Of a DNA stretch of 64,000 nucleotides, positions 33,780-45,469 are shown in pieces (within the stretch, counting starts at the first letter, position 1; each line of letters opens with the position of its first letter). The stretch spans positions 24,294,001 to 24,358,000 of the forward strand of contig BRKX01000003.1 in NCBI GenBank assembly GCA_026008535.1, read 5' to 3'. Source of the DNA: Perilla frutescens. Taxonomy: Eukaryota > Streptophyta > Magnoliopsida > Lamiales > Lamiaceae. The notes beneath the pieces were generated by a model. It was not told the origin of the DNA. It saw only the letters and a list, made by a program, of their open reading frames with translations, and searched no databases. The position numbers were made by a program, and so were the translations under genes.

Positions 33780-34460
33780 TTGTCTAATTCCTATCATAAG
33801 TTTTATGAGATTGGAAGATAGATGTTAATACAACTTTCCTTAAATCGAAGTCTTGAGTAAAACATCTACACAAAGCAACCAATGGGATTTATTGAAATAT
33901 GCCAATAACATATAATTTACAAGCTTAAGAGTTTTAATTGTAAACGTCCACCTACGTGGCTTACATTTATGTGACTCAAGAGAGCTTATAAATTGATGAA
34001 CATTCATCTTTTGATCAAGAAATCCATCTTATGGATTTGATCAATGTTCGGATGAGAAAAATGTGTATAAGAAGTGTGACGGAAGCGTGGTGGAAATATA
34101 AAGTACTATACGTAGATATTATCTATATCATTGGGAACAATGAGAAAATACTATCAGACGTAGGGGTATTGTTATCCAAACAGTTACATACAAAGGATTT
34201 AAGAAAAGATAGATATATCTTTGGGATCTAAGGATCGCAAGAAAAGGATATTATGCTTAACACTGATATCCTATGTATATTAAATGTGATTTTCATTTGG
34301 CATGTTATCCAAGAAATGAAAATACACATTTAAATTTTAGTCTAACCCTGTATGAGATACTTGTCTATGGTAAAATATATTTTATAGTACCTATAAAGGG
34401 CTAAAGATTATATGTGGGTTTACTAGATAGACATTTATAATCTTGTAGGTTATGGTAAAT
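33780..34460 (+). pseudogene. Ty1/copia reverse transcriptase remnant
   Basis: 33820-33900 reads like the copia RT segment 'DVKTAFLNG...EEVYMKQP.GF' (DVNTTFL... KATNGIYE). After a gap, an open stretch at 34031-34231 gives LYVDIIYIIGNNEKILSDVGVLL and LHTKDLRKDRYIFGI, the catalytic YVDD region of copia RT. The second Asp has become Ile, so the enzyme is dead even apart from the stops. The RNase H region that should follow, to about 35000, is not recognisable. Confidence 0.82.
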
Positions 34461-35032
34461 TTTCAAAGTAAGAAACAGGACAAGAAAAATTCGACCTCTA
34501 GTTATGTTTATCTTGGGAGGTAGAGTTGTGACTATAAAGGTTAAATGACTCGGTAACTTTGTGATGAGCTTAAGAAGTAGTACCTGATTTGCGTAAAGTG
34601 TTTGGTACAATTTATTGTGCAAACACTTGTGCAGTTGCAAATTTCAAGGACTTACGAGTTCATAAGTCAAGTAAACATATGAGAAGTACCGCATTATACA
34701 AGTAATCGTATATATTGAGGTTTTTGTCATTACCAAGATTGCATTTGTAGATTTCCTAGTTAAAATCCTCATAAAATGAATGGGATGCATATCCATGACA
34801 TTTGGATTATTGAGGTAGTGGGAGTTGAATGCATGGTAAAATAAGGCAATGCATCAAGTATGATTGTCCAGTCAATTTTCTTATAGAATGAATGAATTGT
34901 GGGCTAAATATTCATGTTATTTGAGTAGATGAGAAAATGGGAGTCGAATACTTGGAAATCAACGCAAAGCTTTAAGTATAAGTAGGAGAATTAATAGACA
35001 CTGGTATACTTAAAAGCAATACTTTGAGTATA

Positions 35033-36364
35033 AGTGGAGATTTTTGAGATTGTATACTAAAAGCACGTCTTTTATGTATATAACTATTTTCCTTAATGAT
35101 GAATGAGAATAACGTTCAGATTTTTTGCATTTATTTCATATAATAAATAATCCAAATCATCATATACTTAATATTGTAGATAATATGGTGTGTGGAATGC
35201 ACACAGAAGATCATATTATCATTTCCTTATAAAGTATGAGAAGAGTTCACAACCTAGATGGAGTTAGACGAACCATTAGTATAGTTGTAGTATGATTTGA
35301 AATTAGGCTATCTTGGCTATGGAATTATACTAGTGCACTTTTATAGTGTATTGAACTGGATCGCAACGAGATAATTCTTATGGACTGACAACACATAAGA
35401 ATATAAATCTCAGATACTCATAATTCTTAAACCTTGTATAGTAGTAGACATGTATATTTTAATGTACATTACTTTGACCTATCAATGGATGAGATTCTAA
35501 TTAAAGAATCAATAAGCCCGATAGATTGGGTAGTGGCATTTGTATATATGATGGGTTATTATTTATAGAAGGAAACCGTGTTCCAGATCGCCGAGTTGAT
35601 GATGTCCCCTAAGGAGCTCAAAAAGGATTATCATGTTAAATCTTGCAAGTTGATTTTTAATCTGACATGATAATAAAGGTTGAGTGGTACGGCTCTGGAT
35701 AAGAAATTAATTAAATTGAGTTGTCCGTATACTGGATTTAATTAATGGACATTCGATATCTTAAACACAGGGAATTAATTGAGTTGAAGGAGCCATATCT
35801 GTAATTATGGAATTAGGTCGGCAGTGCAATATTAATTCTTTAGTGGATTGAATTAATATTAATGGGCTTAAGTTATGTCTGGGCTTGACATGGAGAACTT
35901 AAGGCCTATTGGAGACCCAACCCTAATTCTCCTTCTAGATCTCTGTTGTAGCTCTATATATACGTTATGAATGGAGATGAAAAACCCTAGCCACCAAGAT
36001 CATAATTTTTAAGAATTGCTCTCTTCCAAGAGGCTGAAATTTTCATCCATTATTGTGTTGGGTTCTTCATCTCCAAGCTTGTACAAGGTCTAGATGATCG
36101 TCGCTCACACGACATCTAGATCGAGGTTGGAACATACAACAGAAGATCATGGAGTGGATAACATGAAGAATGGAGGGGCTGCAGATTTTATATCTACATC
36201 TTCGCAACGGTGTCTCTCCGATTGCAAGGTAATCGATAATCTTTATTCTTCGATATGTATGAGATTTAGATTCAGTTTAAGCATGAAATAGGATGTGGGA
36301 TTGTTTTGATCAAAATGTTTTATTCAAATAACACACATCCAAATGATCCTGACTTGTTCCAACA
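35033..36364 (+). repeat. Polypurine tract and 3' LTR of copia-1
   Basis: AAGTGGAGA (35033-35041) precedes the LTR start at 35042, which has lost the TG (TTTTGAGATTG against TGTTGGGATTA in the 5' LTR). The LTR is 1323 bp and ends GTTCCAACA at 36364. CTCAC follows, matching the duplication at 16854-16858. A TATATATACG box at about 35957-35966 may be the promoter. Confidence 0.85.
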
Positions 36365-37305
36365 CTCACAACCTAGATATCTAACCTATCCAATTCCCAC
36401 ATAAAATCTCTCCCGAGACTCCTTTTGACAGTGTATGAAAAGAGTTTCAATACACAATGACAAGAACACTAAATTCTAGTCTAGACTTATGACCGAAACT
36501 ATGTGGCTCAAAACAATTAGAGCTCTTGAAATATTTAGTGCAATTTTTCTATTCGGTATGTTTTCTAATAGGTTTGTGTCCCAGACTTATTTATAGATGA
36601 GCAATACAACCTTAACAAGGGAAGTGATGTCCTAATCCTAATCTGAAATGTATAAGGAAACTTTTCTTATTCAAATCAAGACCTAGGACAATCCATGTTA
36701 GGATATCTTCCATCTTTAGAACTCTGCCTTTATCTTCAATCATGTGCTCTTCAAGCTGGATAAGACAACTTCTTGAATGATCTTTAAAACTCTTCTTGGT
36801 TGGAAACCTCGAACAACTTTATTGATCTTGGAAGAACAATCTGGACAAAGAATGTTTATGTAAATGTTCACGAATGTTGCAATGAACATTATTGATCTTG
36901 AACCTTCACTTCTTGTAGCACATTGAATATCTTGTATGTTCACAGACTGGCTTCTGGTTATCACTCAAGCTAGCTGGCAATACTCAACATGTTGAACAAT
37001 CTTAGTTGTGGCATGATGTACAACAATCTTCATCTTCAGCTAATCCAAACTACTTGCTTGAGCTGTCTTCAGGAAGTTGAGATTACGTTCATGTACATCT
37101 TTATGAACGTTGTCCAGAACAGTAAATAAGTACTTCGAAAAACCAAATACTTATGTGATTATTCAATGCCATACAGATGAATGACAATTAATCACTAAAA
37201 TAAGTGCAATGTAGAGCACTTGATAAACAAACTTCGTGTGCAGCATGAGACTAGTGATCCACCTTGAATGTGTCTCTTCATTTAGTGTCAAGCACAACAC
37301 TATCA

Positions 37306-37320
37306 ATCTCCCCCTTTGTC
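37306..37320 (-). promoter_or_regulatory. Polypurine tract of SIRE fragment 1
   Basis: The minus strand reads GACAAAGGGGGAGAT directly before TGATAGTG. The same surroundings (GATAAAGACAAAG...) occur at 46490-46477 in fragment 2. Confidence 0.78.
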
Positions 37321-37758
37321 TTTATCTATTGGCAAATCAACTCCTTCATTTTTCTAGGTGTAACTCCTTCATTTTTTCAGATACATGTTCATAAGCAGCA
37401 TGGATGTTCACCTAGATCTTCATGAAAATTGTTATGAACATTAGCTCTATTTTGTTTTGTTTTGTTTTCTTTTATATTTTTTCTTTTATCATTTTTATCA
37501 GGGCATTTGAAGATCATTAACAATACGATGGTAAAGACAAAAGTATCATGATGGAGGAGTGCGGATTGATATAATGAGAGATGAGGTGATTACAGAAGAA
37601 TTACATCAAATTGAAGCTCAAGGTAAAGAGCTTCACAAAAAAAAACTAAGACTTATTAAGTGAGTCTTTCAAAGATCTTACCTAAAAAAAATGATAAATT
37701 TTTTAGAAAAACTAACTCCCCCTATTTGCCGGCAGATTTAGGCAAAGAACTAACTCAA

Positions 37759-37797
37759 TCATTGAGATTTATCTGCATCTGACTGAGAAGACTCAAA

Positions 37798-37863
<66 letters not shown>

Positions 37864-38640
37864 TTCTTCTTCTTCTTCTTCTTCTTCTTCTTCTTCTTCT
37901 TCTTCTTCTTCTTCTTCTTCTTCTTCTTCTTCTTCTTCTTCTTCTTCTTCTTCTTCTTCTTCTTCTTCTTCTTCTTCTTCTTCTTCTTCTTCTTCTTCTT
38001 CTTCTTCTTCTTCCTCCTTATCATTAGCGTCTGCACCAGCTTTAGCTTCTTCCTCCTTGTCCTTCTCTTCTTCATTTGTAGAATCTTCTTCATGCATGGT
38101 CTCTTCTTCTTTATCTTGATCTTCAGTTTGGATTGGAGTGCTGACATAGTCTTTCTTCTTTTGAGTATCTTCACTTTTCTTGACTATTTCAGCCAAGGTG
38201 TAAAGAGGTTGATCTTTTTCTGTAGAAGGCCTGGCAAACTCCTTATTTTGAAGATGTTCATGAAGAAGTTCCTGAACTTTCTTCCTCTCAGCAGCATGAT
38301 CTAGAATCTTCTGAGCATGGAAGGCAATGTAGTCTTGCATATGTGTAATTATTCTTTGATGCACAGAGACTATAGGAGTGGAGGGGGTGCTGATGCATGT
38401 GATGAACTCTTCTTACGGCTGATATATTTTTGAAATTGAATTCGTAGCAGCTCTTTTGATGAAGACGGCAGATCGGTAGAAATTTTCATTCCAAGAGACT
38501 TCTTGGACTTGATGATTGAATCCATTTTGGTTACAACATTCTTTCTCTGGCTTTTGATGATTCCATAGATCAGCACAAGGTAGACGATTAGAGCTTTGAT
38601 CAGCTTACTCTCAGCCAGACTTACAACCTTATTGAACTTA
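37759..38640 (-). pseudogene. Post-pol ORF of SIRE type with poly-Glu/poly-Asp tail (fragment 1)
   Basis: A stretch upstream of 38370 reads FNKVVSLAESKL and LIYGIIKSQRKNV, matching the segment FGEFVLGKIVNSAES / IYSIIKQQKKNV of fragment 2. After a frame change near 38370 it continues as a 201-codon open frame: a Gln/Glu/Lys helix (ITHMQDYIAFHAQKILDHAAERKKV), an acidic linker, about 50 Glu, about 20 Asp and EFESSQSDADKSQ. The Glu and Asp runs are coded by (GAA)n and (GAT)n microsatellites (37801-38013). Such ORFs lie between pol and the 3' LTR in SIRE elements and are often called envelope-like; their function is unproven. The N-terminal part is lost beyond 38707. Confidence 0.7.
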
Positions 38641-38707
38641 AACTACCCAAAATCAAAACCTCTGTCAGTTCCTACATGAAATAGGAACCTTCATTGATTC
38701 TGATTTT

Positions 38708-40335
38708 GTAACACCCCCGATTTTCAAATAAGGATTAGAGAATTCTTAAGTGTAATTAAGAGGTTAAGAAAGAGATTTTAATAAGGTTTAAGGGAAGTCA
38801 TATGTAAGCCACGACTTTAGGCATCATTTTTCGTGAAATCATCTTTTCAAAAATTTTGATCCTAACTTTGTTATGATAGATTTTGGTCTTGTTGGAAAGG
38901 TTTCAACCTAAGGAGTGTGTCGATATTTTTAGAATTTTAATCCGAGGTCATTTGAGGTCCCGGTGATGAAAATCGTATTAAGAAAACAAATGAATAGTAA
39001 TTTCCGCATTTCATTTCCACTTTTCGTTATTGTTGTGTTCCTTTTATTATTTTGCATTGTTCTTATTTATTTCGTTAAATTCCGTTCAAACCCGTTTAAG
39101 TTTCGTATTTCGATTCTCGTCATAATTTCCAAGTATTCTGAAAAGAGTTAATAGCATGCATGTCGTTATAGTATTGATTTCAAGTAATCAAGCATGCTCA
39201 TTTTTGTGTTTTTCAAGTATTTAATTATCGTTGATCTGCATCAGAAATGTATTCTAGTTCAAGCAAAACCCAGAAAATCGTAGAGTCTAGGTCCACTGCC
39301 GCGGGGAACCCAGTCAGCGCTGGGGTACCCCATCGGCCAAGGACACCCTGCGGGCGCGGAGTGCCCCACCAGTGTTTGGTACTCAGCCAGCACTGGGGAA
39401 GTTGTTTTGTGGGCCACCGGCGCTGGGCCCCTCTACCGGCGCTGGTGTCTCGTTTTCAAGTATATTTTTGAAAAAAATTTGGGTTTTTACAGAGTTCTTC
39501 CAACCTTTAATCCCTATATTTTATCAAGTTCTAAAGTCGTGCAATCTGTATCTAAGTCGTGTTTAAGGATAGAGGGTCTAGATGACATTTCGATTCCTTA
39601 TTATATTTTAGAATCTCGAGGAAGACCGCTAAGTCGATGATCAACTTTTGTAGGAAGAGGTAAACCCCGTGGATACCCGGAAAAGGACTTACAGCTCGTT
39701 GCTTCATCCTTTGCTCCGTGATTGAGGTGGGTAATTCTATACTAATCTATTGTTTGAGCTAATAAGCTCTAGAAGCATGATAGAGCAAGATGAAATATTC
39801 AATTAAAAGTTTTGCTCTGCTTGATTGATCTCTATACAAAGGAAGGAAGGAAAGAAATTATAATGAAGGATTATTATTAATTGAGCTCCTAATCATGTTT
39901 AGATATGTTATAAATGTTTAGCATGAGATATTGAGAATTGCTTATTTGTTGCAATGAGTATTTATATATGTGATCATGATTTTGAGATTGATGTTGAAAT
40001 TTTGCTAAGGATTGTATAGATGAGTAATACCTTCTAGGGTAGTATTAAAATCCCTTGTAGGCTATTGAAATCATGCTTGATTTAAAGGAATAGTCCTAGA
40101 TATTATACTCTAGGCTTGATTTATGCTAGCAAGGTTAAAGAAGGAATGAAGGATTATGTCATTTGATTAAGTAGGATTATGAGCTCAAAGGATTGTGATT
40201 TTAAATCACCAGGATGTGATCCTTGATCACTAAAGGAGTCACTGCTGGGTAACCCTCTCACATACTCGAGTCACTGCTGGATAATCCCTCACATACTCAG
40301 TAGGGTATTTGATGAAGTCTTTTAGACTCTCTATC
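38708..40335 (+). repeat. Truncated gypsy-type LTR (TGTAACACCC start)
   Basis: Begins TGTAACACCCCCGATTTTC, a start typical of Tekay/Del-type LTRs, and runs for about 1.6 kb. A GC-rich block (39290-39445) repeats CAGCGCTGG/CCGGCGCTGG words. Late in it a direct repeat of a GAGTCACTGCTGG word occurs (about 40226 and 40262). No primer site, polypurine tract or partner LTR was found, and its right end is lost before the Reina insertion. It is different from the Tekay element at 1-8007. Confidence 0.55.
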
Positions 40336-40853
40336 TGTAGCGATCTCAACTAAAAATAATGGATTGTAATTTAATTTTAATTGCTGTAATATCGAATAGG
40401 AGAAGAGAGACGAGAGTTGTATAGAAGGAGAGAAGAGAGAGAGAGAATTGGAGAGAGATTTGGATTAAACTTTTCTTGCCTTTCATTTAAGCTACCTTAT
40501 GAGTTTATATAGTACTCATAGTGGTCCCCTACAACAAGAAACCCTAATGAAATTATCATAGACTAAAGCGCAAAATAACATAAATCTAATTTGATAAAGT
40601 TTTCTTTAGCCACTGTTTTGGGCCATAACAGCGCCGAGGCCCAATTCGACTTGAACTGCTTCTCCGCTAGGCCCATTCTCTGAGCCCAGAACCGCTTCTA
40701 CAGTTGGATCACGCCCATTTTGACCAACCCGTTTCAGCCCTTCATTTCCCCTCTTTTGATCGACTAACCCTAGTTTATCCAAGATCGAGTCTTTAGCCAA
40801 AAACCTTACCTTTTCCTTCCATATTTCTTGAATCCTCGCCTTCAATCATGATA
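40336..40853 (-). repeat. 3' LTR of the Reina element
   Basis: 518 bp, partner of 45470-45973. It has an extra GAGAGAGAGAATTG near 40440. The minus-strand start reads TATCATGATT, against TGTCATGATT in the other LTR. On the minus strand a polypurine tract CTCCAGGGGGTAT (40866-40854) precedes it. Confidence 0.9.
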
Positions 40854-40866
40854 ATACCCCCTGGAG

Positions 40867-41389
40867 AAGATGATTCTCGTCTTTAAGAATCGAAGGTAGG
40901 AAACCCACGGCGGAGTACAGAGTCGTCCTCCCAGGATGAAAGAACTGGAACGGAGTCCATCCAAAGGACACGGGTTTGAGGAATTGATCAGCCGTGGAGC
41001 TAAAGATTCTGATGGGAGAGAGCTTGCAAGGGTGTGACGGTAAAGTTCCCATCATCATCTGTAGTGGGGAGATGCGCCAAAGGTGTGTGCTTCTTCCCAA
41101 TATACTTCTTTAACAGTGATACATAAAAAACTAGGTAGATCTTAGATGTTGGGGGGAGGTCCAGTTTGTAGGCTACCTTGCCTATCTTCTCCAGAATTGA
41201 ATAGGGCCCGTAGAACTTAGATGATAGTTTTAGATTCCGTCTTAGAGCCACTGAAGTCTGTCTGAAAGATTGGAGCTTGAGGTAGACTAAGTCCCCTACC
41301 TCAAAGCTTCGATCTTGCCACTTTATATTGGCGAACCATTTCATACGAGTCTGTGTCTGCTTTAGATTGTCTCTGAGAACTTGAACCAT
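40867..41389 (-). pseudogene. Integrase C-terminus and chromodomain-like end (Reina)
   Basis: Open piece 41389-41000 reads the typical post-core segment (LRDNLKQTQTRMKWFANIKWQ; FEVGDLVYLKLQSFRQTS; KFYGPYSILEKIGKVAYKLDLP). After a TAA, with stops and frame changes, remnants 'RVLWMDSVPVLSSWEDDS' (about 40960-40905) match the end of the chromodomain (usually EATWE). Confidence 0.82.
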
Positions 41390-42316
41390 CTATTGTCTAC
41401 TTGCTAGGAAGTCAGTAACATCCTGATTGCCAGAGTCCAGGTAGGATGAGACTGATAGCATAGAGGTTGGAACTCCATACAAAGCCTAGTATGGGGTACA
41501 CTTGAGGCTGGTATGATAGTTAGTATTATACCAGTACTCAGCAAGGGTAAGCCACTATAGCCACTGTCTTGGGTTTGCACTAATCATGCACCTGAGATAG
41601 TTCTCAAGACACTGATTTAGCCTCTCTGTCTGCCCATCAGATTGAGGGTGGTAGATAGAGGACATATCCATTTTTATCCCCATCAGTTTGAAGAGTTCTT
41701 TCCAGAAAGAGCTAGTGAAAATTGGATCTCTATCAGTAACAATGCTTACTGGTTGCCCATGCAATTTGTAGACACTGTCTAGGAACAACTTAGCCACAGA
41801 CTCTGCTGAGTAGGGGTGGGAAATTGGTATAAAATGGCCAAACTTGGTAAATCTATCAACCACTACCAAGATGACATTTTTACCCCCAGATTTGGGTAGA
41901 CCCTCTATGAAGTCCATGGATATGTGAGTCCAGGATCTCTGAGGAATGGGAAGTGGCTGTAGTAAGCCAGGGTATAGCCCATGGTCTGCCTTATTCCTTT
42001 GACAAACCTCACAGCCCTGTACCCATTTGATCACTTCTGTCTTCATGTTAGGCCAATAGAAAGCTCCATTGAGCCTCATATAAGTACCAGTACTGCCTGA
42101 ATGTCCCCCATAGGATAAATCATGTAGAGCTGTAAGGATATCAGTCTTTAGCTCTGGTGAATCACCTATTCCTAGTCTGCCCTTGTACCTCACTAGTCCC
42201 TCTGCAACTTGAAAATCTGGGTAGGAGTCCTTATCAATGAGTTTAGCATTTAGGATTTTTGAGAAGAATGCATCCTTCTTGTAGCTTTGAGTAACTTTAA
42301 AAACCCAATTAGGCAC
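41390..42316 (-). pseudogene. Integrase core (Reina)
   Basis: Open from 42316 to 41555, then stops. Zinc region HDLSYGGHSGSTGTY ... CEVCQRNK (HHCC). Core MDFIEGLPKS (first Asp), TDRDPIFTSSFW (second Asp) and DGQTERLNQCLENYLR (Glu). A TAG at 41552-41554 and others break the tail near 41550-41400 (LAEYWYNTNYHTS). Confidence 0.9.
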
Positions 42317-43876
42317 TGCAGTAGTAATGGCTGCACATTCAGCCTCATCTTTTCCCCTTCTAGATAAAGCATCTGCAACCTTGTTCTCATTACCCCTCTT
42401 GTATTGAATTTCATAGTTGAAGCCTAACAGCTTAGTGATCCATTTCTGCTACAAAGGATTCATCATTTTTTGATCCATAAGGTACTTCAGAGCTTGCTGA
42501 TCTGTCTTGATAATGAATTTGTGACCCTGTAGGTACACTCTCCACTTTTCAATAGCCATTAAAACAGCTAGGAACTACTTCTCATAAATAGATATGGATT
42601 GATTCCTTGGACAGAGTGTCTTGCTAAGGTAGGCAATGGGCCTGCCTTCTTACATGAGTACAACCCCAATACCTGATCCACTAGCATCAGTCTCCAGTAG
42701 GTAGGGTTTACTAAAATCAGGTAAGGCTAGGACTGGTGTAATAGTCATAGCCATCTTGAGCTTTTGGAAAGCGCTTTCTGCTTCAATGTTCCAATGGAAA
42801 TTATCATTTCTTAACAAATCAGTCAGGGGCTTGCAGATTTGGCCATAGCCTTTGATAAACTTCCTGTAGTACCCTGTAAGGCCTAAAAACCCTCTAAGCT
42901 GCTTGATGGTTTTAGGCAGGGGCCACTTGACCATGTAGTCCACCTTGTGAGGGTCTGTAGAGACTCCTTCCTTGGTGATGATATGGCCTAGGTATTCTAC
43001 CTTAGTGCTGCCAAAACTACACTTACTCTTTTTGGCATACAGTTTGTAGTCCCTCAACAACTGTAGAACTGCCCTTAGGTGTTTGAGATGGTCTTCCCAA
43101 GTCTTGTTGTAGACTAGGATATCATCAAAAAATACTAGAACAAATTTCCTCAAAAACTCCTTGAAGGTTTGGTTCATGAGGGATTGAAAAGTAGCTGTGG
43201 CATTACTTAACCCAAAGGGCATGACCACAAACTCAAAGTGGCCATGGTGTGTGCTAAAAGCTGTTAGGTACCTGTCCTCTGGCTTAACAAAGATCTGGAA
43301 ATACCCTGATCTTAGATCAATTTTTGAAAAATACTTAGCCCCATGTAACTCATCAAGTAACTCATCTATGACTGGTATAGGATACTCATATTTTACTGTA
43401 AAAGAGTTAAGATACTTGTAGTCCACATACATTCTTCATGATTGGTCCTTTTTCTTCACTAATATGACTAGTGAAGCAAAAGGACTCCTGCTATGTTGAA
43501 TAAGACCTGACTCCAGAAGCTCCTTAACAATCTTTTCAATCTCATTTTTGTGGCTGTGAGAGGTTCTGTAGGGATGCTGATGTCTAGGAGTGCTGTTAGG
43601 TTGTAGGGTGATGTTGTGTTCAACTCCCCTGATAGGTGGGAGTTCTGTGGGTTCTTCAAAAACATCACCATACTCCTCCAGAAGGTCTGTCATATTAGGC
43701 ACCTCACCAGTGTCTAACGCTTGTAGCCTGACTAGGTAGATCTCTTCAATCTCCTTCCTGCAGTTGGAGTGAACCATTTTATAGAGTGTAGGACCTGCAA
43801 TTAGCTGGCAGTCCACCTGGGACTTGGCTGCTTGTAGCTTAACCTTCTCCTTTCCCCTAGTGACTGTGAAGGTCAT
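42317..43876 (-). pseudogene. Reverse transcriptase and RNase H (Reina)
   Basis: 43876-43436 carries the end of protease and the start of RT (PPIRGVEHNITLQPNS, HSRSPFASLVILVKKKD). A stop at about 43433 separates it from 43432-42650: MYVDYKYLN, FSKIDLRSGYFQIFV with the first Asp, FFDDILVYNKTWEDHL with the Asp pair, and LETDASGSGIGVVLM for RNase H. A stop at 42647 then breaks RNase H (EGRPIAYLSKTL, TDQQALKYLMDQK, NKVADALSRRG down to about 42360), with two more stops. Confidence 0.9.
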
Positions 43877-45441
43877 GTTCTTGTAGTCTAATTCTATGGG
43901 AGTGCAGGATTTGAGCCAACCCCCCCCCCCCCCCCACAGAATTAGGTCATATCATTCAGTTTGTAAGACTCTTGGAGAGTAAACAAACTAATTCCCTTGC
44001 ACATTTCAGCTGAACCCGGTGGCCTGGGCTTGATTGATCAGCTTCTGCCCATTAGCTACTCTAACCAGAATAGGAGGCACTTGCTCCAGTACACATCCAA
44101 GTTGGGTGGCTGTGGCCTCTTGTATGAAGCTCAGTGTACTGCCTGTGTCAATTAGGATGTATAACTCATGCTCCCCCACTCTTCCAATCACCCTTAAGGT
44201 AGTAATCCCTTCTGAACCAGCTATGGCATTAACTGACATTTGTGCTTCTTCCATGTAAGGCCCCCCTGTATTAGGTGTAATTAATTCTTCATCTAGCAAC
44301 TTACTAGAATGCAGAGATGCTAATTCTTCCTCTTCCTCACTCATTATCATGTAGTGGATTCTGTTCTTACATCTGTGTCCCACCACATAAGGTTCATCAC
44401 AATTATAGCATATGCCTTTCTCTCTTCTAACAGCCATTTTAGCAGAAGTTAAGAGTTTGATTGGTGGCTTCAAAGTTGAAGTGAAAGACTTAGGGGTACT
44501 GCCAAGGTTTGTGTATGCATTCCTATAGTTGTTCCTCTGTCCTTGTTGGAACTTCACAGTACCTTTTAGCTTCTTTGCAATAGCTTCAACAGTGTATAAC
44601 TGACTCCTGCCCAGCTCAATGACCTGCTGTAGGGTTGTTGGCTTAAACAAGTTAATGTCAGCCTGTAGATCTTCACTTAGCCCACTTATAAAGCTAGCCA
44701 CAAAGTAATGTTCAGAATATTCAACAGGATTGAACATTAGCATACAGGCTCTTAGCTCTTCAAACCTCTCAACATACTCATCATAAGACCCTTGTAGCTT
44801 CAGTTTATTGAATTCCATAATAATTTTGGTTTCCTTCAATTCTTCAAACCTAGCTGACACCACCTCTCGAAATTCTTTCCAAGAAAAATCCTTAAATTTG
44901 TGGCTATAATTTTGGAACCACTGGTCTGCCTTCCCTTCAAAATGAAGGGCAGCTAGTACCATCTTTTGTGAATCTTGGACATTATTAACCAACTGAAAAT
45001 ACTGGTTACATTTTAATATCTAAGAACAAGGTTGAGTACCATCAAACCTTGGAAAATCTATCTTGGGAATGGGGTGAATAACCTGAGACTTATTGTGATA
45101 CCCCACAGCCCTAGATCCATAAGTTGTAGAGTATTGAGCTGTGATCCACTGTCAACCACCATATGCCTAGGTGGAGCTTCCAAAATAAATGGTTCCTCAT
45201 GGATTCCTTTAGCCTTGCTGAGATTAGTCAGCTGCATCTGAATGGTATTGAGTGTTTGATTGAGTGAATCATACTTAGAATTCACTCCCTTTAGCTGATC
45301 TTGCATCTCAGTGGTGATTTCCCCCAGTTTCTCTTGCATTTTCAATTCAACAGCTTCTCTTTTAGATGATTCTGTTAGTCATACTTTATCTAATCTTTTT
45401 TGGGCTTCTTACAGATTCTTCAAACGAGTTCCATCCGCCAT
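43877..45441 (-). pseudogene. Gag and protease (Reina)
   Basis: Gag starts at an ATG at 45441, 15 bases inside the primer site, with a coiled-coil N-terminus (EKLGEITTEMQDQLKGVNSK) broken by stops. Open piece 44992-44006 has the Gag core (AALHFEGKADQWFQ, FEELKETKIIMEFNKLKL), a CCHC-like knuckle CYNCDEPYVVGHRC (one residue longer than usual) and protease LIDTGSTLSFI. A run of 16 C (43920-43935) and a stop at about 44003 separate it from the RT piece. Confidence 0.88.
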
Positions 45442-45455
45442 CCCCAAGATCGTGG

Positions 45456-45467
45456 CTCTGGATACCA
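45456..45467 (-). other. Primer binding site of the Reina element
   Basis: The minus strand reads TGGTATCCAGAG, two bases inside the LTR end. This is the initiator tRNA-Met type with one extra C. Confidence 0.82.
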
Positions 45468-45469
45468 GT

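Larger units (their letters stand above)
16859..36364 (+). mobile_element. Ty1/copia element 1, expanded to 19.5 kb by nested insertions
   Basis: Starts TGTTGGGATTATA (16859) and ends GTTCCAACA (36364). Identical CTCAC direct repeats lie immediately outside both ends. The first about 440 bp of the 5' LTR are homologous to 35042-35480 of the 3' LTR. The remainder of the 5' LTR and the primer site were lost when the left end of CACTA-2 was deleted. The interior from 30134 holds a leader, long decayed coding sequence including reverse transcriptase, and a polypurine tract. Confidence 0.82.
36365..38707 (-). mobile_element. SIRE-type Ty1/copia fragment 1 (3' end)
   Basis: In minus-strand order: the end of a post-pol ORF (38640-37759), about 440 bp of A/T-rich spacer, the polypurine tract GACAAAGGGGGAGAT (37320-37306), and the LTR start TGATAGTGTTGTGC (37305 downward). 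The LTR is interrupted at 36364 by copia-1. At 38707 it is cut by a gypsy-type LTR. A second fragment with the same layout lies at 45974-49343. Confidence 0.75.

Noticed and set aside
36094..36291. 65-codon ORF with possible host origin
   Set aside because: Falls within the 3' LTR of copia-1 and has no recognisable domain.
37755..38174. Poly-Lys/poly-Met ORF
   Set aside because: Off-frame reading of the GAA/GAT microsatellites. The Glu/Asp frame continues from a conserved N-terminal part shared with fragment 2.
39247..39640. Overlapping Pro/Gly/Arg-containing ORFs
   Set aside because: They lie in a GC-rich repeat block of a truncated LTR, in three frames at once, without homology.
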